From: Apostichopus japonicus
Lineage: Eukaryota > Echinodermata > Holothuroidea > Aspidochirotida > Stichopodidae
Reading direction: 5' to 3'
NCBI RefSeq assembly: GCF_037975245.1
Contig: NC_092569.1
Coordinates: forward strand, 24,039,168-24,103,167
Length of the DNA stretch: 64,000 nt
The position numbers were made by a program, and so were the translations under genes. The notes under the pieces are model-generated. The model was not told the origin of the DNA and did no database searches. It was given only the letters and a program-made list of their open reading frames with translations. Of this stretch, positions 48,415 through 59,678 are shown piece by piece (the stretch's first letter is position 1; each line of letters begins with the position of its first letter).

Positions 48415-49315
48415 GGGGTACACCCCTCAGTCCGACAAGTTTTCAGTCCGACAAGTTTTCAGTCCGAAAATAAAATACACGTTTTCAGTCCGAAAATGAA
48501 ATACACGTTTTCAGTCCGAAAATGAAATACACGTTTTCAGTCCGAAAATAAAATACACGTTTTCAGTCCGAAAATGTTTTCAGTTGGGGAGTGAAAGCAG
48601 TTTTAATGCCATAATATCACAAATAAAATGTGAAATCCCGAACTGATAGTAAAGATATCGATTGAATCTTTCGTATTTACTCATAATTGACAAAATAAGG
48701 AGTTAAGTTTTAAAAAATATATTGGAATTTTCGGTCCCCCTGGGACCTTCGTCAGCAATATTGGTAGTTGAATGAAAAGTACAAAATGAAACACAATGAA
48801 AGTATGACGCTAGGTTTAAAGTGTAAATTGCATTGATGGAATTAGAACCAAACAAACCATGACTATACAGGAAGCTGATTAAGGAGCGAAGAACGGATTA
48901 TATATGTTTGTAGAACTGATAGTTGTTAAGGGGTCCCAAGTCTTTGTTGAGGCCGGTGATGTGAGACTTAATACAAAAGATTCAATCGATTTTTTTACTA
49001 TCAGTTCGTTTATTGGTGATATTATGGCATTAAAACTGCTTTCATTCCATAACTGAAAACGTGTTTCTCATTTTCGGACTGAAAACGTGTATTTCATTTT
49101 CGGACTGAAAACGTGAATTTTATTTTCGGACTGAAAACGTGAATTTTTATTTTCGGACTGAAAACGTGTCGGACTGAAAACTCGTTTTTTCGGACTGAGA
49201 ACGTGTATTTTATTTTCGGACTGAAAACTTGTCGGACTGAAAACTCGTTTTTTCGGACTGAAAACGTGTATTATATTTTCGGACTGAAAACGTGTCGGAC
49301 TGACAACGTGTACCC
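48415..49315. mobile_element. 901-bp foldback element with 8-bp target duplication; arms built of TTTTCAGTCCGA repeats
   Basis: GATCTTCC flanks both sides (48407-48414 and 49316-49323). The ends are GGGGTACACCCC..CAGTCCGACAAG and, inverted, GGGTACACGTTGTCAGTCCG. The left arm has seven CAGTCCGA copies (about 26-bp period) and the right arm eleven inverted ones. Further in, about 95 bp on each side (48590-48690; 48985-49050) are also inverted (GCAGTTTTAATGCCATAATA...). The single-copy centre holds a Penelope-like tail. The exact duplication shows that the whole composite moved as a unit. Confidence 0.9.
48719..48990 (-). mobile_element. 3' end of a Penelope-like retroelement with hammerhead-like motif
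   Basis: Read on the minus strand, about 48983-48912 gives IKSHITGLNKDLGPLNNYQF then YKHI and a stop. This resembles the last residues after the GIY-YIG endonuclease of Penelope-like elements (..GLN.D.., my recollection of the family). About 150 bases on is a hammerhead fold (48719-48762): helix I ATATTG/CAATAT, core CTGACGA, one extra A, helix II GGTCCC/GGGACC with loop AGG, then GAAAATTC. It is captured inside the foldback element. The peptide is short, so the family call is tentative. Confidence 0.55.
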
Positions 49316-49797
49316 GATCTTCCAACCCGATATCTCTCATCGATTTGAGGAAGAGTTGGCGGGTGGGCGGAGGAGCGAAGCAATAATTTGAAGTATATGA
49401 AGGACACTTTGGCAAACTAACTATTATAATTTTTTTTTTAAAACAATTTGTAACTATAAGTTTTAAATAAAATGTTAAAAAATTCACAGTTATTCTGACT
49501 TTGATCTTCAATGATATCTTATTAATATATCTAGAAAACAAGGAAACCATTCCAAATGCTATATTATTGTCTTAAGCAATATATATATATACTGCGCCAA
49601 CAATGATGGCCTATACTTTCACATTTTCCCACATATAACGAAATAACCGCTTACGATATATTACGACAGCAATATACCAGATTAAATATGTGCTGTCACA
49701 TCGCAATGCACGAACATTGGTATAAGTTTGCATACTTCACTCATCTTTCGTCTTTTTTTTGCAGGGATCTCTTCTTTTTCCTAATCCTCTACAAGGT

Positions 49798-49895
49798 TAT
49801 AGTGAAAGTTAAACATGAATCTGCGGGTCACTGAATAAACATTACTCTACGAGTCACTGAATAAACATGAATCTATACGGGTCACTGGATAAACA
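49798..49895 (+). repeat. Short tandem repeat GGGTCACTGAATAAACAT
   Basis: Three units of about 30-34 bp (GGTCACTGAATAAACATTAC, GAGTCACTGAATAAACATGA, GGGTCACTGGATAAACATAC). Confidence 0.85.
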
Positions 49896-50602
49896 TACAT
49901 GACATGAACGACTTGGTTACCAAGGAAAGATACAATCTAACAGTGTTTCAACGGGTCGTGATGTCTCGATGCATTCAATTTCAAAACTGACATGACTCGA
50001 ACAAGTTCGTCAACCTCCCCCCCCCCCTCCATCCCCCTCTCATATAGATATAAGACAGTGAGTCGAGTTTACAGACTCGGCTCAAGTCAGGACAATTATT
50101 GTTAACTACCAAAATGGACCTCAAGATGATGCGACTCATTACAGCTTTGAAATATAATTATTAAGGATGCATATTTTTGGGACAGAGTCTTTCACCAAGA
50201 GCGATAGAGGTACATGATGTTGAAAGTATCAATTCCCCTGCACACCATTACCAGCCCTTTACCTCTGTGGATATATATTACTGTATGTATATTGCATATC
50301 AAAACCCATGCGCTGATTGAACGGTTCAAAAGTGACAGGTTCAATGGAAGACTGATTCTGTGTAATAAACTCATTCAGATATTAATGCAATTACGAGAAG
50401 AAATTCCACAAAGTCAAGGGTTCTCTTGACCTTTGACCTTACAAAACACGAAGACTTCTTTATTTTAATTTCATATCGGTTACCTCTTTGTAAGAAATAT
50501 CCTTTTAAAGTTGGTCTCTACGGAGGTCCATAATGTGTACACAATTTGCGTGCAATGCATTTGGAGCAATCTATAGAAAACTGGAAAGATGTATGGATTT
50601 GT

Positions 50603-50608
50603 TTTATT
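50603..50608 (-). terminator. Poly(A) signal AATAAA of the unknown gene
   Basis: AATAAA on the minus strand, about 95 bases past the stop codon. Another copy lies near 50460. Its position fits a short 3' UTR. Confidence 0.55.
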
Positions 50609-50696
50609 GACGTCACGATCGACGTCACGAATTACGTCATCTACCGTCACGTCTGTAAAGGAAGACTTTCTATGCTGATCACGACCACGTGGTCGT
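50608..50696. promoter_or_regulatory. Cluster of CRE-like sites and a CACGTG palindrome in the 3' UTR
   Basis: TGACGTCA at 50608-50615, GACGTCA at 50621, TACGTCA at 50633 and CCGTCACGTC at 50645. Then the 16-bp perfect palindrome ACGACCACGTGGTCGT (50681-50696) lies 7 bases past the stop codon. These match CREB/ATF and bHLH-type binding sites, but function is not shown. Confidence 0.4.
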
Positions 50697-50702
50697 ATCA
50701 TT

Positions 50703-50957
50703 TCAGACCAGAATGACTCTGGTGGTGTCGCCATATTGAAACGTACGAAGAATATCGGTGACGAGTTGAACCTGTTGTCGTTTCACCTCCGTCCTCGGGA
50801 ATAATACGGACCGCCTCCCGTCCGAGTGGTAAGCTTCTTGGAAGCCCATCTCTCGTAGCAGGCAACCGGGCCTTCGATGGAGGTCCCAGACTGGTTGGAG
50901 AAGGTAATCATCCTTCGGTAGACTGTGATGGTCGGGATGACTGACGACAAACGATAA
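50703..50957 (-). CDS. Unknown gene, last exon with stop codon
   Basis: Acceptor TTTTTATATAG. 84 codons then TGA at 50705-50703: LSFVVSHPDHHSLPKDDYLL, QPVWDLHRRPGCLLREMGFQ, ...VLFPRTEVKRQQVQLVTDIL, RTFQYGDTTRVILV. The open frames reported in other phases here (ATG at 50983, ATG at 50734) are shadows. Confidence 0.78.
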   Translation of the reverse strand, partial: LSFVVSHPDHHSLPKDDYLLQPVWDLHRRPGCLLREMGFQEAYHSDGRRSVLFPRTEVKRQQVQLVTDILRTFQYGDTTRVILV

Positions 50958-53900
50958 CTATATAAAAACAAAGAGACGATCACAATTTAGTAACGGCGTG
51001 GTACAACACGGAATCAGACGGAATCAGAAGTTGGAGAAAAATAGAGGGCGTCTGACATTAATTGCTTGACTGGATTCATTGTGTAGCCCCTTTAAAGATT
51101 CGCAAAGTGCGTGGTATACTCTTTGACGTCACTATAGACTGACATTAATGTCTGACGGGCGAATCGACTGCAACGGCAAATGCAAATGCGTCGGAATCAT
51201 TACACAATTGCTGTTTTAAACATTTTATCAAAATATTGGACACTACAAAATATAGCTAAAGTGTCACTATATCGGATGTGATCAGTGGGTAATATATTAT
51301 GTTGCAATGGTAGATAAAGACGGTTGACTGATGTGTTGTTCGCGTCTAAGAATGACCGTTTACACACCCCTGAAACTTAATGATACATGAATAGCGTCCT
51401 CTGTTTCCTTAACACGCGTGTCGTTTGAGGTGGCAGTAAGCATGTATATGGAGTCGAAATCAATCCACTCACGCAATTTTTTTTTTCGGATACGTAAACA
51501 AAACACAACAGGGAAAAATCTTTTCTGTTATACTCAATTCATCCCATATTTCCCCCGATCCCCCATAACTGTCCCCTGGGGCCCGGGAGCTGTTATCCCC
51601 TGACCCGTCACACCCGTCAGGCCCGATCAGAGGTTCCCTCTTACCAGATAAAGTATTTGATCCATCTCGTCTTTGCGGATGTATGCTATCATACGAAAGA
51701 TGTTGAAAGGCAGTTCTGTAAAACAAACGATAAAGTAAAATAAGGCCTATATAAAGAGTAAAAATAAAAACATAACATTAAATAAAGTAAGATACGAAAT
51801 CATATAACATTCTCATTCCTAGATCGTCCCATTTTTTTATATATTTATTTATATATTGTTTGGTATAATGCGGAAAAAATGATGAAGGTCAAATAATGAT
51901 GATGTAAGCTAATGACGTCATCATATATACAAATCATTCTAAAGCGAAATTCTCTGTGGCCTTTGTTGACCATCGATCGGTTTTACTGTAACGGTACACG
52001 TGACTTCGTTTGCTTCAGGCCATTAAAACAACACAATGTGAAACGACATTGTTACATTATAAACCAAGCTAAAAAATATAAATACATTCCGTGCCCTATA
52101 TATCGTGTCATGGAACTTAGCTAAGACTCTGTAGGTTAAAATTAAGACATTTACGGTATGAATCGTTCGATTACCTAGAATTCCTTGAAAGATGATTGTA
52201 TAAAGTACGAGCTCTGTGTTGTTACATCTGGCTGGTACAATGACGTAATCAGGTAGACTTTCAGCTGAACTTTGACCTTGGTCGAGGTGGCACCGAGGTA
52301 TTTCAAAGCCTAGTCCAAACACCATCTCCTCCCACTGTTGCCTTGCCAACGAAGATGGCGGTTTACAGGGGACCGTGTCGAGGTTCAGCAAGAATGCATC
52401 TGTATGTTCTTGCCTTTGTTTAATGCGTAGCGCTCTTTGGACCTAAAAACAAAACAAAAATTAAAAAATTAAATGAATTGTTCTCATATCGTAAGGGCCG
52501 AAGCCACGGGCGGGCAATTTCCTTGACAAATGTAGTTAAAACTTGGTTAATAACGATATCAGTGGTAACAATGCCTCCCCTAACCCCGCCCCTTCCCCTG
52601 AATTCCTTATATGCAAAGTAGGGCTGTGGGTATACCTCTGTGACGAGATCGTTTTGCGCATATAGGCAGACATACTATGAGTACAACAACATTAATATAT
52701 TGAGCACAAGTACAATTCTCTTTGAAATTTAGTACAAGGTGTAACCGCAAAATATGGGTACTTCATTGCAATGTTAATCTTACACTAGTGTATGTATCAT
52801 ATATTAAAAAATAGCACAGAGTGTATACAAGCACGCGTGTTAAGTCGTACAAGGGCGATTAATATAGTGGGTATACGAGTAGTTAAATAATTATCTAATC
52901 AGTCGAGTACGAATTTAAGGACTCACTATGAGTCAAGCTTTTTAGCTGGTGCTATAGTCTCTATGTGTTGAAACTTACAACATATTGTATAGGCCTACTA
53001 AGCCTCCCCGTGATATCAATGCAATTGATATTGAAATATATTTGGAAATTGACCCACCCTATACGTACTTCACAAATCTATTCAGTTATACTGGGTAAAA
53101 CTACCTACAGTTTCACATTAATATAGAATTACTGATTATAGAGAAAGGATCAGTCACTCATTCTACCGTATTAAATCAACTTCCTGACAACTGCAATCCA
53201 ATTTTATGTTAATATATGTATCGATATGAAATATACAAATATTCTTTATGATCTCATTAAAATCTCATCATTGATAGGCACCTTCATTATATTCTGTGTA
53301 TAGTTTTTGCCTTGTAAATAAAATATCAGCTAACAAGAAACGACACAAAATCATAAAAACTAAAAGAATTATCGTCATCAATTTTGAATTTCAAAACTTG
53401 AAACTAAAGTGCGACCGAGCGAATGGAAGGTTAGGCTTAAGATATATGCTATACTGTAAAGCAATACGCGTATCGTCTTTACCGTTGCAATTTATATACT
53501 CCTTTTTTATTTGACCTCACCGCCGAATCATATTCATTTGTGACTAACTGCAAGAGATTAAAACTATCTCAGACAGTGAGAAAGAAAAAAAAAACCCAAA
53601 GAAGCCATAAGGAGAAATAAATAAGAAGAATACTAAAAATAAAAAAATAGTAAGAAAGAAAAAATAAGAAACTAAAATAGAAATACAAAAGCATATGATG
53701 AAACTGATCGAATTGACTTGTCAAACAATTAAAATTTTCTGTCCGAATTGGCGTTCTATGTATGGTTCCCTTGGTGATATAGAGTCCCAAGTCACAGACG
53801 GTAATATCTCGGTGTGTGAGAAGGTTAATTTTGTTGGTGGTAAAATTGACAAGTATTTTAATGACTTATTGTCGACAGTCTCTCACTGCATCTTCAAACT

Positions 53901-56508
53901 AGAAGCTTATAATACTAAAGGAATGAATCTAATATGCACATCTGCACAGTGTATGTAGCATACGTGAGTCATCTACGTGATCTGTATTTCCTTTTGTTTT
54001 TAACGAACGTATAGTCTGTAATTTAGGCTGGTGGATACGGTTCTGTACACACAACAGTCACCGAAGCGTATGCCAGAGTGTGTAATTAATTAGCTAGGCT
54101 GAGTGACGGATCTATGCACATGTGGGCATGGAGAACCATATAAGGCTCGTTCCATGATTGATGCGACCTGATAAAGCTACAATGTTATCTCTTTCACAAA
54201 ATATTCATGAGGGTTCCTCTCGTGTTAGATCCCTGGTTATATATTTAGTAGGCCTATAGGCCTACTGATATGTATTTGGCTATGATGATGTAGCCTACTG
54301 TAAGTTGATTTTTGTTATGAGTCACGATATGGGGTTTAAACCGATGATATATCTGAACCCCGAGGGCAAGGAAAAGATTTTGATTGAATTAAGGTGTTGT
54401 TAAATTCGAAAGTTTTATTTTTTGCATCTAAGGCGCCAAACATGATGATCACTGTAGTACTTTTAGGTTTACTTTTCCTAATGTATGATTGCGCATGCTC
54501 ACATTTTCAGGAAATTTCGAGACTGAGGTAAATTTTAGAATGAGCCACCTGCTACATCACTTAAGTAAGTCGTGGGAGGTTGATTTAAGCTTTTTGGAAA
54601 TGACATTGGAACAAATAACTTTAACTCACTGATATGCTAAGTAGCGATATTTTCCTTTGGATATGGCCTAATATGTGACGTCATTGATGTCTTGCAAGTC
54701 ATACGTTTTGCAAAAAATGAACTTCAGGCTACCACGACCGATACTTTCTGTTGTCACGCGACCTCTTAAAATTATATGAAACAATCGTAATATACGAAGG
54801 TTTGATTAAATTAATTATTTGACAAATTAATTATTTAGATTCACTCTAAAAAAAGCTTTGGAATTGATTTTTTTTAACCCAACACTGCACCTTGGCTATT
54901 GGCAATTAAATTGGTAAAACTGTCTCAATTTTGGTATCCCCCCCTTTTTTGAGGGGGGGGGGGGTTAATTCAACCTTGGTTGTATACACATCACGTACCC
55001 AGTTTTGGGTAAAATATTTGCCCATCTTTTTCTGAGGGTAGGCAGTTCCAGTGTCGATAGGTATAGGTTATAGGTATAATATACAATAAATGAGTAAGCC
55101 AGTCTCCTAGGCCTAGCTATATCCAGGTTTATTTTGGCCTTAAAACATTATAACCGTTAACAATAAGTATAATAGACCAGAATACTGACTGAGGAATTAT
55201 GACTGTTTAAAACAATTTTTTTTTTATTTCTTTGCAATTTCTAAACTTACTGTTACAAATATATTAACACTGTTAAATAAAGATGATCCAATACCTGTTG
55301 TTAATTTAATCAATTGGTTTATACATTAGAGAAAATAATATTCTATACATTAATAATAATAATAATAATAAGACTTATAATGCGCACATACCACTCAAAG
55401 AATGTTCATGGCGCAATTGACAATTAGAAATGATACAAATAATACAGAATAATACAAAACAATGACAGACGAAAAAGTTAATGGTACAAGATCATATAAA
55501 AGCTTTTGTCATTAAGTGGGATTTTATGCTCTTCTTAAAGTTAGAGAGAGTAGATGTTTTTCTGATTTTTAAGGGAAGTTGGTTCCATTGATATTGGTTT
55601 AGCTTGATATTAATATTTTTTGTTCAAATATGAGAAAATCTAACATAATTACAGGTTTTTTAATGCAGCAAAAATGTTGTTTAAACTGCACATTTGAATC
55701 TGTTTTGACTCGGGTTGTTCACGATGATTTTATGATAACAAAGTACCACAGCAATGACATTCAAGTTTTATGCTAGATAATGCCAAATAAATTTAAAAAA
55801 AAAGCCATAACCGAAATGGAAAAATAACATCGAAAGTTTTCGATTTGCCTTTTAAATGTGATTAATATACTAACGTGTAGAGTTCCGCTCAAAAGGACGT
55901 GCGTGTTGATGATAAAATCAGATTAAATCGTTAACATTTACTTGGCGGAGAAAAAGCAATGTGGTTGTCTTAACCAGTGTGATTATTATTTACCTTATTT
56001 TGAGAAGTCACTGGAAAGGATTGGTAAAATTGTTGCCAAAAAATCACAAACGTCTGCTTGACGAAACGTCTGCTTGAATCAATGTCAACTTTAAATGTGT
56101 AAGATGCTGTAAATACCGGAGTTCAGCTCAAAAAATCATAAATAGTCACCTTAATCCATTAATTCTAACAACCCTTCCCTCTTCGTATTCTTCGGATAGT
56201 TAGGTTTAAAAATTAGGGCACCAAAAAGGAAGAAACCCGATATGCCTTCCATTTCAAATGTGCAAACGAAGTGAAAAGTTGAAAATATATCACCGAAAAA
56301 TTGACGCTTTCTAATTGATTTGATGCCGCTGCCGTTGAAGAGCTTATGTAATGGTTGTGTACTAAAATGTGTAACGTTAGACTAACAAATCCGACTAATG
56401 GTCCGTCTGTAAAGAGTGTACCTTACCTTAAAGGAATATATTATTATTATTCTTATTAATCTTATTATTATTATTCTTATTCTTCTTCTTCTTATTATTA
56501 TTATTATA

Positions 56509-56584
<76 letters not shown>

Positions 56585-59500
56585 TTCTTCTTATTATTAT
56601 TATAATTATTATTATTATTATTATTATTCTTATTCTTATTCTTATTCTTCTTCTTCTTATTATTATAATTATTATTATTATATATTATTGAAATATATCG
56701 AGGTGATAATGATTGTATACTTGTCTAATATTAAAGTGATGTGCCGATAATGATGCCTTATTAATGCCTACACAAACCGAGACGTGGCAGGACAAGGTTC
56801 CAACGAACTCGAGGTTAATTTATAACAAAGATTGTCAGGTTAATACACCGTCCCAAGTCTCACATTAGGTGATATTACAGTTTTAAGGTTTCTGCATGAT
56901 GGTAAAATCGAGGACAAGAAGTGACGTCACGAAGGTAGCATAGAGCCGGTGTTACACAAATGTTACTGTATTTATTACAACAACAACTTTGAAAGGTGAC
57001 ATATATGCCTATATACACTGAACTCTGCCCACAATGGTAGGCTACATGGAGCGTATAGGAAAGCTATAAGCTCATTGCGTCATGCAATGATTTCGTATCC
57101 TTTATCAATGTCGTTGTCTTTTTGTCTTGCTTGTTTACAGATGTATGTAAATCTAGAAACAGACAAGCCCTCCAACGTCACAACAAAACACTTCTGACCT
57201 ATTTAGTTACACCATTCAATATAGTCCTGCGGGTACCCATACACTATTCTCGAATTATTGTCAACCCGCAAAAGGTGAACCTTTTCAAATATCATTTTAC
57301 AAAGTATTAGAATATCTCACATGGTTTCATGTTTCCCCGTTTACGTTTGTTTAAGTTCCTTATTCTTTACATGATATCAAATATATTCCTAAAGTTCCAG
57401 GAACTTGACCTTAGTTTCCATAAATATTGTATAACGTACGTCACATTGTATAGGGTATAATATTGTCATTGACTATACATATCTACGTATTTTGACAGTT
57501 CCTCTTACAGTTATGATATGGAATATGAACTTCACCAAATGATAAAAATAGTTTTGGGTCGCCAGTTACACCCTCTTTCTCAAAAGTCCAGTTGAATTTG
57601 TGTACGCTATCTAGGATTGTAGTGTCGACTGGCGCTGAAGAATTATAACATATTTATATAAATAAAAAAAGATAACAAAAAAACAGATCAATCGAAAAGC
57701 TGATTTAGACATGTTTGAAGCGCGATTCTGATAAGGCCAAATCTATGTGACATTTTCTTGTTAATATCAAATTGATGATTTTGTCTCGGTAAAAACATTT
57801 TCACCAGGATGTGCGGAACATCAAGGAAATATGAAAGTATCATAATGTTGTTGACCTATTAGTTTACTTTTGGCAAAAACCATTTGTTTTAACGATTCTT
57901 CCATTATAATACCGATTTGTCCATGAAAAGGCCTTTCTTGTCTCCAAATCTGGGAAAGTAATTGAGGTTGGATAAACTAGTTGAAGTTCTTTTCTGTTAT
58001 AAGTTGTTTAATGTCATTGTTTGTTTTGTGGGGAACGCAGTCATTGAGTTGGTTTAGCTTGGAAACAATTCATCTTTGATTTAGTCCCGTTAACCCCGAT
58101 AATAACTGCGGTCGTTGTACTATATAGGCCTGTGACAGACATGACAGCCACACGTCTTCAGCACTTAACAAGGTCGTTTCAGTCCACGGGGATTAACTTC
58201 ATTATTTTTTTCATTAATATCTTGATGCATGCATCTACCGAATTTCTTGTTCTCTTCGTCTGTTAGATAAATCATCTTCGCTTTCAAAGTAACATTGGCC
58301 CACAGCTGTGTAGTTGTGTCGTTCAGTGACTTTTTCGAGTTCGACAGTCACCATTTCAAAGGAACTGTTTTTATCTTACTAACCCAATCTACGCCAGCGA
58401 CGTCGGAGGGAAATGTCTGTAATCCTACTATTGTTTCCCACCATTGATAAACCACACGTCCGTCTGACTCATTTCGATTGGTCCGCTGTGGTGACCGACA
58501 AGAGCTTTTCTTTTCGCGGTATACTAACGAACTTGGGAAGTACCCCCTTTCAAGGTTATGCTTGTATGGTTTGAAAGGAAGCATGCATATGAGGTCTCGA
58601 CTCGATTCACCGATGACGTCTTTATAATTGCGTATATATAGAGTTATCGGTATTTTAGCATGTTTTTCCTATAAACATTTAGAGTTTTTGGTGTGTGTGG
58701 AAGTATAGGCCTATAGAGGAGATCCGTTTGGTAATGAAAACGACTTGTGTATACGGTGATATAGTTTAGGTTTATTCTTATCAAGGACGGTGAGAACAAT
58801 CCATAAAATCTAACTGAATGCGGCGTTTCACATTAAGCATAGAGGAGTAGGTCATGTAGCACTTCCCTTGTATAATAACACTTCAAACCGTAAAGTTTTA
58901 AAGTGGTAATTGCCTCCATGATGATAATAAACCCTGTATACAGGCCAGTAATATTGAGACTTACTAGGCGTTTATCTTTAACACAGATATTCAAAGATTT
59001 ACGGACGATATAAGAACAAAATAAAATCACCATACAGGAAAGGACATTGCTGTAAAACAAGAATCGCTTAGCAGTTTGGACATGGAAACGATACTGTCAG
59101 ATTAGCAGTTTATTTTAGCTAGATTTGAGTCATAACAGAGTTTCTGCAAACGTTGAGGTTGTGAATAACTTTCTCATCTCGTACCACAATCATGTGACAA
59201 ATCGGTTACGTAGAAATGTTTATATGCTTAATGTACAATATCGTCCGCGCATTAAACCATATATACCCAAATGTTCAGGATTGTTTCCAATTTTATCCTC
59301 AACTTGAAAAAAAAAATGCTTACATCATAATTGCAAAACATTTCTAAAATATTATGCTATATATATATATAACCTAATTAAAGCGATTTAACGACAGATT
59401 ACTTTCCGATTTGAAGAATTTAATGTGTAGCTCATTGTTATGTAAAATTGTATGTGAATAATCATTTTTTACGCCGCTATATGACTTGTGTCTGTGTGCA

Positions 59501-59678
59501 CTTACCATCGAGTGAAAATGTTGCACTGCTTGCCTGAAGTTACTTTCTAATGAATATTGAGCGATCCATCTCAAGCATTCTGTCCAACTCTTGGGTTCAG
59601 AGGTTGCCAGTCCACGCCTCCTTAGTTCCGGTGATGAGGATGGAGATCGGTGACAAAGCTGATCCGAAGATGAAGATA
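50703..59678 (-). CDS. Unidentified gene, last four exons (254 aa to the stop codon; 5' end not found)
   Basis: Exons 59678-59506, 52442-52175, 51715-51645 and 50957-50703 join without a stop and with matching phases (0, 1, 0), all AG..GT. The 254 residues begin Ser/Pro-rich (SSSSDQLCHRSPSSSPEL), then SWTECLRWIAQYSLESNFRQ and an alpha-helical region with WEEMVFGLGFEI, LVLYTIIFQGILELPFNIFR, QPVWDLHRRPGCLLREMGF and VLFPRT; the last residues are TTRVILV. No catalytic motif, signal peptide or membrane span was recognised. The W..PG..LL...GF pattern faintly recalls the C-terminus of large TTC28-like proteins, a guess. The first visible exon starts in mid-codon, so at least one more exon lies upstream. 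An additional phase-0 exon inside the 7-kb intron cannot be excluded. Confidence 0.75.
51645..51715 (-). CDS. Unknown gene, exon of 71 nt
   Basis: Acceptor GTTTTACAG, donor CTG|GTAAGAG. Supplies (E)LPFNIFRMIAYIRKDEMDQ ILYL, the split first codon being completed by the preceding exon (G|AA). Confidence 0.78.
52175..52442 (-). CDS. Unknown gene, exon of 268 nt
   Basis: Acceptor TTTGTTTTTAG, donor CTAG|GTAATC. Begins VQRALRIKQRQEHTDAFLLN, continues PPSSLARQQWEEMVFGLGFE and IPRCHLDQGQ, and ends NTELVLYTIIFQGIL. Codon usage with many C/G third positions differs from the surrounding AT-rich intron, supporting coding. Confidence 0.8.
52676..52724 (-). repeat. Solitary diverged copy of the 53-bp minisatellite unit
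   Basis: ATGAGTACAACAACATTAAT then ATATTGAGCACAAGTACAAT and TCTCTTTG aligns with the unit at 44795-46935, despite several substitutions and a small deletion. It is 5.7 kb from the array. Confidence 0.55.
52725..59505. other. Large intron of the unknown gene and its flanks
   Basis: AT-rich intronic DNA. It contains an (AAT)n run at 55350-55372, a C8/G10 run at 54935-54965 and the (ATT)n tract at 56433-56690. No further exon could be supported. A 33-nt phase-0 candidate at about 58380-58413 is noted under rejected items. Confidence 0.5.
56433..56690 (+). repeat. (ATT)n / (CTT)n microsatellite, about 250 bp
   Basis: Long trinucleotide tract of ATT with CTT interruptions. It generates a poly-isoleucine open frame that is not a gene. 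Confidence 0.97.
59506..59678 (-). CDS. Unknown gene, first visible exon (173 nt)
   Basis: Acceptor TATGTTACAG, donor ATG|GTAAGTGC (strong). Two bases of a split codon, then 57 codons: SSSSDQLCHRSPSSSPEL, RRRGLATSEPKSWTECLRWI, AQYSLESNFRQAVQHFHSM. The basic Ser/Pro-rich start looks like a linker before a helical domain. Confidence 0.7.

Noticed and set aside
51469-51726. Minus-strand 85-codon open frame starting MFYRTAFQHL
   Set aside because: It overlaps the true 71-nt exon in another frame; phase matching with neighbouring exons supports the LPFNIFRMIAYIR frame instead.
53695-53958. Plus-strand 87-codon open frame starting MMKLIELTCQTIK
   Set aside because: Reads somewhat like protein, but has no motif, no splice partner and sits inside the intron of an opposite-strand gene.
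56416-56691. Poly-isoleucine open frame
   Set aside because: Translation of an ATT trinucleotide microsatellite.
58380-58413. 33-nt phase-0 micro-exon (TFPSDVAGVDW) of the unknown gene
   Set aside because: AG and GT are present and the phase would fit, but such a short candidate is expected by chance in a 7-kb intron.
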